64,000 nt of DNA, from the NCBI RefSeq assembly GCF_963583255.1, contig NC_084816.1, positions 8,010,600-8,074,599 of the forward strand, in the 5' to 3' direction. This DNA comes from Pyrus communis. Its lineage: Eukaryota; Streptophyta; Magnoliopsida; Rosales; Rosaceae. The translations under genes and the position numbers were made by a program. Below the pieces are notes generated by a model. The model did no database searches and was not told the origin of the DNA. It saw only the letters and a program-made list of their open reading frames with translations. Shown piece after piece: positions 35,462 through 45,500 of this stretch (position 1 is its first letter; each line of letters starts with the position of its first letter).

Positions 35462-36508
35462 TCAGACGAGAATGCTGTTCCACATGTAGTAGCGTGTTGC
35501 CTTTATTTGGAGCTTTCTAGACTCCAATATTTTTGTGGGAAGTGTACCACTGGCCAGGTAGTCTATAATAGAACTTTGCCAGTTGGGAGTTACACTAACC
35601 TGTGACACTTCGGCTGCCAGCCCCACCTCTATGCTTAGCTTGTCTAGATATTTCACCAGAATAGAACGTTTGAGTTGGTGGTCGAGGGGGGAGCCTAGGT
35701 CAGCTAGCGCGTCCACATGGGTGTTGTCTACCCACGAAACTTAAGTAAAAGTGTAAGTCTAAAATGGTTCAAGTTGCTTGCGCACTTTCTCTAGATATTG
35801 CGCCATCCTCGGATGTTTTTCCTTCTACTCCCCAGTAGTTTGGTTAGTGATTGGCTGGGAATCAGAATGAATTGCGAGGCTTTTCACGGCCAAGTCTTTG
35901 GCTATTCGGAGGCCTACTAGTAGGGCCTCGTACTTTGCTTTGTTGTTGGATGCTTTGAAGCCTAGAGTAATTGCTTGCTCTAGCATTGAACCATTTGGGG
36001 TGACAAAAACCACTCTTGATCCCGTGCCTTTGTAGTTAGATGCGTCATTGACATGCAAATGCCAGAAGTCTCCGTTGGTGGGAACAAGCGCGGCTAAGGT
36101 GTGCTCAGTTACTTCTGGAGCATTGTTGGGTCGCTCTGTTACGTCGCCTAGGCTAGGCATGAATTATGCTATGAAGTCCACTAAGGTTTGGGCCTTTATC
36201 GCCGTGCGGGGTCGGAAAACTAAACCGTATTGGCCAAGTTCCAACGCCCATTTCATCATTCTTTGAGAAGCGTCCAGACCATGTAGGATTAATCGTAAAG
36301 GATATTGAGTCATGACGATGACTGTATGAGCTTGAAGGTATGGTCTGAGCTTCTGAGCCACAACAGCTAACGCCAAAATTAACTTTTTGATCTTTGGGTA
36401 TCTTGTTTTCGTATTGAGAAGAGCTTTAGAAGTGTAGAATACCGACAATTGGGCCCCCAACTCTTCTCGTATAAGGGTAGAGCTCACTGCTACTTTAGAG
36501 ACTGCCAA
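35462..36508 (-). pseudogene. Tandem RNase H domains of the Tat element
   Basis: The upstream frame (36508-36164) is the normal gypsy RNase H, with YPKIKKLILALAVVAQKLRPY and a downstream WALELGQYGL. The next frame (36160-35825) is a second, archaeal-type RNase H with DASNYKGTGSRVVF, NNKAKYEALLVGLRIAKDL and IHSDSQPI. The two-RNase-H layout is a hallmark of the Tat lineage. A linker to integrase follows at 35716-35462. Confidence 0.8.
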
Positions 36509-36559
36509 ATAGATGTATAAGTCATCCGCTGCTTCCAGCTTGGATAGTAAGAGAGGTAA

Positions 36560-36900
36560 TGTAAGATACTTCTTCAGGTCTTAGAAAGCTTTTTCGCACT
36601 CATCATCCCATTTGTCTCGTTATGCCCTTTTGATGGCCTTGAAAAAGGCTTGCATCGATTGGTAGACCTCGAAGAAAGCGGTTTAGGATGGTTGCTTGTT
36701 CGGTCAAGCTTTGGATTTCCTTCAAGGTAGTTGGAGATTTCATTTCTAGGATCGCTCGGATTTACTTGGGATGTACTTTGATTCCTCGTTGGGTCACTAG
36801 GTACCCTAAGAATTTGCCTGAAGATACTCCAAATTTGCATTTGGAGGGATTGAGCTTCATTGTGTCCTTCTAAGGAAGTTCAAAGTTTCCACCAGGTTGC
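36560..36900 (-). pseudogene. C-terminal end of reverse transcriptase of the Tat element
   Basis: The minus-strand reading shows [12 protein letters not shown] followed by LTEQATILNRFL. This is the region just after the gypsy RT active site, leading into RNase H. The catalytic YxDD part and everything upstream (gag and protease) are absent. Confidence 0.7.
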
Positions 36901-37157
36901 CGCTTCATTAATCGTTGTGTTAAGCCTTGTAAATCGCCGCGGTCCTAATCCTTGAACGTTGGAATTTCCGTTCGTCGAGGTTTCTGAATTTCTTGCCTTT
37001 GTACTTTTCTTTTACTTCTTATCAAAGGATTTTTAGAAATAAAAATTCCAAGAATAAGAACGTACAACAAATCTACAAATGAACAAGAAAAAGAAAAACC
37101 TTGGATGCAAGAGTCTTTTACGAGTGTGTGACTCACCTCTCAATGAAAACACCAATT

Positions 37158-37753
37158 TGTGGATGCAAATTTCTTCCTTCTTGTTCTTGGACATGTACCT
37201 GCAAAAACAATTAACACTTTAGGTCAAGGCCAAGAGTCTCACGCATCCACGATGAATTGGGGGTGGGGGGGCTTTGACCGAAGAATCTCTGATGCCAAAA
37301 TTAGAATTTTGAGGGAAAAATGTTTAGAGAATTTAAAGAATTTTGCAAGAAGCTTGGAATTGGGTTTTAGGAGAAAATAGGGTGGTATTTATAGGGGTGT
37401 GGCCAGCCCCTTTGGGAGAGATAGGAACCGGCCACATTTAGTGGTTTTTTGGGTGTAATTTACAATTAATTAACTAATTAATAAATTAATTGAGTAATAA
37501 ATCAATTAATTAGCTAAATAATATGATTTAGGAGAAATAATTCGAGAGTTACCTTGTGAGGGAGATTTGATGAGGATGGATGAAATAGGCTTTGAATGAA
37601 TACCTATTTTGATCACTTTTGACCTTGATTAAGTGATGATTGTCCGCTGCTCGTGCGTAGAAGCTTCAGTGTGCCTCAAGGGTAATTTTGTCCTTTTCAC
37701 CCTAAAATCCATGTGTCGTCTTCATATTTTTCTCGATTAGTTTTGGCTCCACA
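37158..37753 (-). repeat. 5' LTR of the Tat element (596 bp)
   Basis: This is the fuller of the two LTRs: TGTGGATGC at the left, CTCCACA at the right, with a match to 29500-29964 apart from a block present only here. TATTTATAGGGG near 37387 shows as a palindrome-like AT box in both LTRs. Confidence 0.88.
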
Positions 37754-37758
37754 AGCAT

Positions 37759-38580
37759 CATGCAAAATAATGTATTTTAACCAGACAAAAAAGTCAACAT
37801 CATTGTTGACCCCTTTACAATAATGAAATAATGGCATAAGAGTAAATAAAGAAAAAAACTTGATCCATTATAGAATTTTCATACCAAAAAAGTCCTTACG
37901 ATTAAGATTGAATAGTGAAATGACTGTTTCATTAGAACTCCCAAAAATTAATGAAGAATTGTGCCCAGTTCTCTCGAGTAACCCCAATCCCCTATGGTCC
38001 TCTACCAACAAAAACATTCAACTACAAATTAAGCTTTGCAAAGTTACCTTCCACCATAATCATTCATGAAATGAGGATTCAAAAGGATTCCGGGGTTAGA
38101 TAAAATGGTTGGGTTGAGGGCTTCCCGTTTATATTCAAGTCAACATAATGAACTCGATATATTTGGAATTAAGGCCATGATATATCATATAATAATACCA
38201 AGCAAAAAGAAGAGAAAAGGGCAATTAAGTAGTTGAGAAATTGTATAATGGTCAAATAGAATCAAATTCTATAAACCAAAATAATAATTTGATTATATAA
38301 AAATTAAAAAAAAAAAAAAAAAAAAAAGCAAACCCACATAAGAGATCTCATTCAGGTCACCTTGGTGGGGTAGGGTAGGGTGGGTGGCTGAGATGCTAGA
38401 AGGAAGGAATGATGGAAGGATGGGTTTCTCAGAAAAAATGGAGCGTGAGAAAGAAAGCTCGAGCTGCAAAGTGGAGAGAGAGAGAGAGAGAGTGAGGGGG
38501 TTGAAAAGAAGAAATCCTAGGTGTGGAGGTAGGATTTTGTTATGCTTACCATCCCTTCTCAAATCCTACAAAATCTCTTA
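37759..38580. other. Remainder of the older element and intergenic sequence
   Basis: The sequence after AGCAT continues the context interrupted by the Tat element. A 23-base A run occurs at about 38307-38329. GA repeats (38477-38492) precede short frames of no recognisable family. Confidence 0.4.
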
Positions 38581-38584
38581 TTGA

Positions 38585-39410
38585 ATGAAATCCTTCAAAA
38601 TATATGAATATTTGAATACCTATAGATTTGCATGGACGCTATAAAAATCCTTTAAAATCCTAGTTGATTACACCAGGATTCTAGAGTCTTTTAAAATCTT
38701 TTAATTGACAATCCCTGTATTTGTTGGAAAAATTAGGGTCTAAATCCTATATTAAATCACATGGAAAATCAAGAAATAATTTATGCAATTATATATCAAA
38801 ATAATGCATGCACATGAGTAACTAATGTTAAACGAGCATAACATAATGGATTAGAAAAACCTGAAAATACAGTCGAGACAAGTGTTAGACATTTTGTTCT
38901 TAAGACAAGTTTACGCCTCACTACGGTGCTCATGGTTGGATCGGCACATGACTCCTAAGATACAACGATCACGTCCTTGTAATAGTAGCACTCCAAATCA
39001 CAAGGCTCCATGAACCACGATTGTGTTGAAAACTCTCTCATATGGACTTAATAAGACTCTCTAATATTTAATGCACTATATGTATGTATGTAAACAATGA
39101 AAAAAGTTATAATTGCTATCTCCGTGATTATAAGGGGTTTCCCTATTTATAGAATGTGAGATACCTCTTTGGAAAGCATGTGACTATTCATGAAGAGTCA
39201 AAAGTTGCAACACTTCATTTAAGTAAACATATCTTTCTACCAAAAGGCTCCACTTTCTAATTTCCATTCAATTAATAAATTTAATATAATAATATTATTA
39301 AATTTTCCAATAGTCTTTTAAAATCTTTTAAAATCCTAATTGACTACACCATGATTCTAAAGTCTTTTAAAATCCTTCTAAATCCTCATTTGACTACACC
39401 CCCTAATAAT
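38585..39410. mobile_element. MITE-like element split by a solo LTR
   Basis: The parts at 38585-38721 and 39313-39410 share phrases such as CTTTTAAAATC and GACTACACC(A/C), with the outer end TTGACTACACCCCC. They look like the two sides of one MITE-like repeat, related to 26460-26655 and interrupted at 38722-39312. Confidence 0.5.
38722..39312 (-). mobile_element. Solo LTR, 591 bp
   Basis: The LTR begins TGTTGGAAAAATT and ends AATTTTCCAATA, an imperfect inverted-repeat pair with TG...TA (the usual CA changed). Flanks GTATT (38717-38721) and GTCTT (39313-39317) fit a 5-bp duplication with one mismatch. On the minus strand CTATAAATAGGG (complement near 39144-39155) is a strong TATA box, so it is oriented minus. 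No internal retroelement sequence is attached, as expected after LTR-LTR recombination. Confidence 0.7.
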
Positions 39411-40500
39411 ACTCACCAACCATTGATTTTGTTGTGTGGAGATGAAAGATATGAGACCAATAATTTTACAAGTCAAAATATGATAAATGAAAAAATCTAA
39501 ATAACACAGAGGTTAATATTGGTTCTTTGTAAGCCTATATTTAGTTTCGAGACATCGGAGAAATTTCACTAAATGGAGATTGCTAAAGTTTTTGAGCTAT
39601 CACAATCCAAATCGAAAGAGTGTTCCTGCATTGTCTAGGTTAGGACGACTAAGAGACATGGCAGCTCACCAAACTGGTGATGTAAACAACTTAAAGCTGC
39701 ATGCTTTCTCAAACGAGTATTTATCAAATATAGCCAAATATTAGCCCTTAATTTTAAAAATATCAATTTTTATAAAAACTTTCAAATATATCCGAAATAT
39801 CAATTAAACAGGCACAAATACTCTTCAACTTTAGAACCAAATAAATTAAAAAAACAAAACCCTATTAGATGAAGAATTTATGACGGCAAAACCTAAGAAT
39901 GGAGACTCGTGCAGCCCTAAACGAAGGTCAGTGTCGATGGTTAATTTTTTGCATTTTTCCTCGTCTACGTTTTCTCTTTGTTTTTGTAGTTTCTTCCTTC
40001 AGTTGAATATTTATTGAAGAATGAACTATCAATCTTTGTAACGTTATTTACCTCAAATTTCCTTTGGATTATATGTGCTTCGTATTTAGTTTCCACACCT
40101 TGGCATTATTAAGGGTGTTGTCCACATTTGAATTCTGTTTTGAAGGTTATCATTGACTGTGGTAGTTAACCGAGAGATCTGTTGGTCTTAGAAAGTGCCA
40201 AAAAACATTTGGTCTTAGAAAGTGCAAAAAAAACATACTTTTAAGGTTTGGGGAATAGAATTCTTTTAGTGCATCTTTGAAAATTTTGGTTTCTTGTGTC
40301 TAATAGAAGATTGACAAATCTAATAGCATTTGCCAATTAGTTACAGGCAAAGCTAATAGAAATTCCTTTAGTGCATATTAGAAAAAGTAGGGTTTACGGA
40401 ATAAATTTTTTTTCTTTCTTTGTGTTTTTATTCTTCTTAAATTAATTATTTTCAATTTGTATGTCACTTTTTTCTTTTCTTATTGTGTTGCTTATACTTC
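39411..40500. other. Intergenic sequence upstream of the MULE remnant
   Basis: AT-rich sequence with no gene that I can support. It may contain the 5' part of the MULE, whose ends I cannot define. Confidence 0.4.
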
Positions 40501-40506
40501 AGAAAA

Positions 40507-41084
40507 ATGTCTAGTTTGACGACTTTGGTAAACTATGGTTGGAGGTGGGCCGACTCAACATACACAATTGCAAACTAAAAGGATTACTTGTTTCAAATAA
40601 CATTACATTCGTGGAACTTCAGAAGAAAATACATGGTGTTGTCCATCGTAACTTACTCATTCCATGTATACGATGGATCTCATATTCGAGTTATGAATTT
40701 ATAGAAAAAGAGTTGCACATGTGGACAATTTGGTCTTGACCAACTACCTTGCTCACATATTTTGTGCTGCATGTAAACACGTACAAATTTCATGTTATCC
40801 TATGTGTTCCCAATATTATACTACAAACTTCTTGGTCATTGCGTATGCAAAAGCTATATGGTCAGTTGGTGATCAGATCGCTTGGGTAGTAACTGATAAT
40901 GTGCGTGAAAGAATTGTCCTACCACTAATTACACGAAGAAGATATGGTAGGTGCAAAGAAAAGAGGATCTCATCAAGTGAAAAGACAAATCAACTCGAGA
41001 GTGTTCAAAATGTGGTTCAAATGGCCATTATAAGCAAACTTGTAAGAATTCCGTTCATCCTACTTGTAGAAATTTTTTAAATTT
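40507..41084 (+). pseudogene. Deleted MULE (Mutator-like) transposase
   Basis: An ATG at 40507 opens a start like the MULE N-terminus (LVNYGWRWADSTY). Within a few hundred bases the sequence jumps to the C-terminal SWIM zinc finger, CTCGQFGLDQLPCSH, followed by the usual YYTTNFLVIAYA and WSVGDQIAW. It ends with a zinc knuckle, CSKCGSNGHYKQTC (about 40983-41035). The DDE catalytic core between these parts is missing, and several frame changes are present. This is an internally deleted, inactive transposase gene. Confidence 0.75.
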
Positions 41085-41486
41085 GGAGTTTAATGAATAA
41101 AATTTTCTTTCCATCATTTTATTGTTTATTTTGATTGTAAAATCCTTTAAATTTGAGACAAGTAAAAGTTAATTCATTTTTATTTGTTCACTCTGGTAAT
41201 TCACTTGCTACTATATGAATATGGTATATTACCCTTCTAATGTTTTCCGGTATGTTGCCCTTCTAGAGTCATAACACATTAAATTTCTTTATGTTAATTC
41301 CTAGCAAGATAAGAACAAAAGATCTGATAAGTTGGATATTAATATCCCATTCTTTGATTATTTATTAAAAAATAAAATTAAGAAACACCTATGGTCTTCA
41401 TTTGACCAAGAAAAAAAAAATGAGAAAAATATTAGTGAAAGCAACACTTGATTATAGCACAAGAATCTTTTAATTAACAATTAGTT
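41085..41486. other. AT-rich intergenic sequence
   Basis: I see no gene or clear repeat. Confidence 0.5.
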
Positions 41487-41499
41487 ATTTGTATGAATT

Positions 41500-42194
41500 G
41501 AGTTTTCTTTTTTTTTCTTTTTTTTTATGACGAAGAAATTTATTAAAGTTTAAAACCTCTAATACAACCGTTTCCAATACAATCAAAATTAAAGGCCTCC
41601 ATAGCCGGAAGACAATAATCCCAAAAATGAGGGTTGCCCAACAATGAGGCCCATATGAGCTAATGCATCTACCATGAAATTTGCCTCCCTATAAATATGC
41701 TTCCAAATGATATGTTGAAACCCAGAACCCAACCGTTTGATATTCTCTATGATAGGTTTAAGATGCCAAGGGGGAATCCAAACATCTTCCACCACCTCAA
41801 TGACAAGCTTAGAATCTCCTTTCACCAACAACTTCTTCACACATTTGAGCTTGGCAAACAAAAGCCCTTCCTTTAAAGCAACAGCCGCTGCAACCGAAAT
41901 GGCGGCGCCATCAAGGTTCAACGCCCCAGCACCAATAGGTTGCCCCCTCTTCATTTCTAAGAACAAAAGTAGCTACCGAGCGACCCGAACTAACAGACCT
42001 ATCAACGTTTAATTTCACATAACCATGAGGAGGAGGACGCCAACAAATGGGGTGTTGGTGGCAAGCATCACCCCTACCCTAGAGATCCTTATAATTTACC
42101 TTAAAAAAAGATAAGCTTACACTTGCGGCAATGAAGATACTCCTAGTAAGACTAGGATTCATACTTCTAAAAACTTTAAGTAGGTTTTAAATAT
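41500..42194 (-). mobile_element. 5'-truncated LINE with RNase H end, poly(A) tail and 13-bp TSD
   Basis: The minus strand reads WRPPPHGYVKLNVDRSV, then after a frame change GAGALNLDGAAISVAAAVALKEGLLFAK and LVKGDSKLVIEV. This is the RNase H (RVT_3) end of a plant LINE ORF2. A T-rich run (41503-41527) is the complement of its poly(A) tail. The flanks share ATTTGTATGAATT (41487-41499 and 42195-42207), the target duplication. Only the last part of the LINE was inserted, as is normal for target-primed reverse transcription. Confidence 0.85.
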
Positions 42195-42316
42195 ATTTGT
42201 ATGAATTAAGGATGTTTGTGACTATTTAAGTAGGTTTTAAATATATTTGAAAGTCGTTATAAAAAAAATGATATTTTTGAAATTAAAAGTTAATTTTTTG
42301 GATAAATTTTCGTACG

Positions 42317-42431
42317 AGATTGTTATTAGCACTCCAAAAATCTCATTTGACACTTCAAACTTTTATAATTAAAAAAAAAAATACACTTATAAGGAGTGTA
42401 GAATTAGATTTTTGAAATGTTAAAAACAATT
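42317..42431. mobile_element. Small MITE (about 115 bp)
   Basis: Ends TTGTTATTAGCACTCC... and ...ATTTTTGAAATGTTAAAAACAA form inverted repeats around GAGTGTAGAATTAGATTT. A sister copy with the same layout lies at 55438-55552. It sits just upstream of the TrmA-type gene and could be part of its promoter. Confidence 0.6.
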
Positions 42432-42537
42432 TATTTCTCGTAAAAAAATTACAAAGCATAGTTACAAAGTGCAAACCAAAAGTGTAAGGAACCAGTCCAA
42501 ATCCAAGTTAGCGCAGACAGTTCCACTACTTTTCACA

Positions 42538-45500
42538 ATGTCTTCAACTCCAACTGCCGAACCCTCCGTAACTCAACTCCTAAACTCACCGTCCCCTCTC
42601 AACGGTCACGATTCAACCGATCAACCCCAACCGCCCCAGGACCCCGCAACCCAACCGCCAGACGACGCCGTTTCCGGCGACAAACGCAAGCGAGAGGAAA
42701 ACGACGACGTCCCCAACCCTTCCGCCAAGCCCCCTCTATGGAAGACCAGCCTCTGCTCCTTCTTCAGGCGCGAGGCCAAAACCTGCGGCCACGGAAGCGA
42801 GTGCCGCTACGCGCACGGCGAGTCGGAACTCCGTCCCCGACCCGACAACACGTGGGACCCGACATCCGAGCGCGCCAAGAAGCAGAAGTTGGAGGAGGAG
42901 ATTGAGGAGTGCGTGGCTTTGGACAATGTGATGATGACGGAGGCCGTTGATGACGACGGAGACGGCGACAGCGATGCTGGGGGTTTGGATCCTGAGCTGA
43001 GCAAGTGCCTGGTGCATCTGCCGAGGAATTGGAAATCCGAGAAATTGAAAGAATTTCTCAGTGAGAAGGCGAGTCTTCTTTTTATTGATTTTTATTTTTC
43101 GGGGTTCGAATTTCGATGTTTGGGATTGTGAATTTTTGGTAATGGATTGCAGGGAGTCGAATTTAAGTCGGCGAAGAAGAAGAAAGGCATGGCTTTAGGG
43201 TTTGTGAGTTTTGAGAACGCAGAGCAATTACAAACTGCTGTGAAGGTATCCCCTGACTTGCACAAAACATAATTTCAAACTTTATTATGTGTAAATTGAC
43301 ATGATCACTGTCACTTGAAAATCTCTGTGCGGCAGGAACTGGAAGGAATATCAATTGGCAACAAAGTTATGAAGGTTGCGGACGTCATTCCCAGATCATT
43401 TGAGAAGAGAACTAAATCGATATTGGCACCTCGAATCCCAGGTGTTGGATTAGATGGAGAGAATGTGGAAGACTCTATGACGGCAAACGGGGCTGAGGAT
43501 GGTGATGGGACTACTGGACGAAGTGCCCGTAAAGTCGTGACGCCTCTTGCTCATATGTCTTATGATGATCAATTGGAGCATAAAAAGAGCTCTCTTATGC
43601 AGATTCTCAAAAGACTTGTCAGTGGTGCATGTTTATAATATTTCTTTTAATATCATAATTTTTGGTATTATTATTAGCATCTATATAGTTATTCACACGC
43701 ACCGAAAAATGAGTTAGTTACTGTTGCAACTGTTAATTTGCAGACAAGGAACGCTCGTAAAGCTTGTCCTGATGGTATTCCACTTCCAGAGTGGATTGTC
43801 AAGTCTAGGGAGTTAGGTAATCTTCATACATTACCTGTGAGCTTATTGAAACACTTTTGATTGTTTATTTTAATGTTTTCGAGATGAAAGTAGGTCAAAG
43901 CGCTTGATTGCTCTAATTTTCGCAACAAAATTTGACTAGGGGTTCACCCTTTGCATTTTGATGATGGTAGGTGGTCTTCCATGCGGTTTAGAGGGAATAC
44001 TAGCATCCCCAGTTGTAAAAGGATATCGCAACAAGTGTGAGTTTTCAGTTGGGTATTCTCTACAGGGAAAAATAACTGTGGGGTTTATGCTTGGAAACTT
44101 TAGGTAATTCACTTTCAATAGACTTTTCTGCTTTTTTGGGTTCTTTGAATGGATTTTTCACTAAATTAAATATTTCCAGGGAGGGTGTTACAGCAGTTGA
44201 AGAACCTTTTGACTGCCCAAATGTTTCCAGAATTTCTTACGAATATGCTTCAATATTTCAAGAATTTCTGCAAAATTCGAGTTTGCCAATTTGGAACAGA
44301 TTTAAGAATATTGGATTCTGGCGTCAATTGACAGTAGGTGTTGTAAAATTGAGGGTCTGCTTGAAATTTTTTTTTGTCTTACAAGTATCGCTGTCTTTCC
44401 AAGTACCTGATGCTCAATATACTGTTGATATGCACCTGATAAGTAATATTGTTTTCCCAATCACTGAATATGCTGTCTCGTGATTTTTCTTTTAAGGTTC
44501 GAGAAGGGAGGAGACCAGGCATTGCTACTGATTCTGAACATTGTGAGGCCAATATTGCGGAGGTCATGCTGATTGTTCAGGTTAGTGTGTGTGAACTTGC
44601 ATCAGGATTTACAAGTGTCTTTTCTTTATTTCCCCCTATAAGCCTTATTTTATAGTTTGGGAAATTGAACGGTAAACTATAATATTCAGTCTGAGTTTGA
44701 TAAAAAAAAATTCTGATAGAATCTTGTGAAACCATGTAACCGTAGTTTTATGTTTTCTCCCTCTCTGTAAATAGGTTTCCAGTAGTGGATTTGATGATGC
44801 ACAGATAACCAGTGAATACGAGAGGTTGGCCCAAGCCTTCGCTGCAGGAGCTACTGGTAGCTCTCCAGCTTTGCCACTAACATTTTTAGTTATTCAGGTA
44901 CTAAATCCTTATTTTTGGATAACCAGGTACTAAATCCTTGTAGTCTAGGTTTGTTATAAACTTATCCCAGCTGAAGGTAGTAAGAATGTCACAGCTGAAT
45001 TCGACTCGATGATGTCTTAGTCTCATGACAGACCGCTTTCAAGAGAATATGTTGCTCCCCTTAATTTATGATAGAGCAATGTTGTCTTTTCAGTTTTTAT
45101 ATGTGTTGTGCTCACTGTTCGGTATGATGGTTTACTTTTTTGTCAGGACCACCAAGGAATATCAAATGCAGCTCCAGCTGATGCTCCACTGCACTCATTA
45201 TCTATTCCTAAAGCAGAAGGTGGTTCCGAAAAGCAGGCCGCTGACAGTGTTGTAGAACCAAAAATTCATGACTATATAAACAATCTTAAGTTCTGTATAT
45301 CACCAACCGCCTTTTTCCAGGTTGGTCATCAGCTTGCTATATTGATCAGCTCACCTGAAAAGATTTTTTCTTGCAAAACTAATTATTCCTGAATCCAACT
45401 ATACTGCAGGTTAATACCCCTGCTGCAGAGAAGCTATACTCGCTTGCTGGGGATTGGGCTCAGTTGGGTCCTGATACCTTGCTATTTGACGTATGTTGTG

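Larger units (their letters stand above)
29500..37753 (-). mobile_element. Tat-lineage Ty3/gypsy LTR retrotransposon with antisense ORF, flanked by TSD AGCAT
   Basis: LTR-like sequences at 29500-29964 and 37158-37753 match each other. The element starts TGTGGATGC and ends CTCCACA, and 5-bp duplications AGCAT lie at 29495-29499 and 37754-37758. On the minus strand the primer-site region beside the 5' LTR reads TTGGTGTTTTCATTGAGAG (about 37138-37156). A polypurine tract GGTGTGGGGGCATT lies next to the 3' LTR (about 29965-29978). The pol remnants run, in transcription order, as RT end, RNase H, a second RNase H and integrase, which is typical of the Tat lineage. Gag, protease and the N-terminal RT are missing, apparently deleted near 36900. 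The internal 3' half carries a gene in the opposite direction (30915-33199). The element is not able to move by itself. Confidence 0.85.

Noticed and set aside
42469..42537. Upstream extension of the TrmA-type protein
   Set aside because: The frame starts with GTG, not ATG; the first ATG in frame is 42538.
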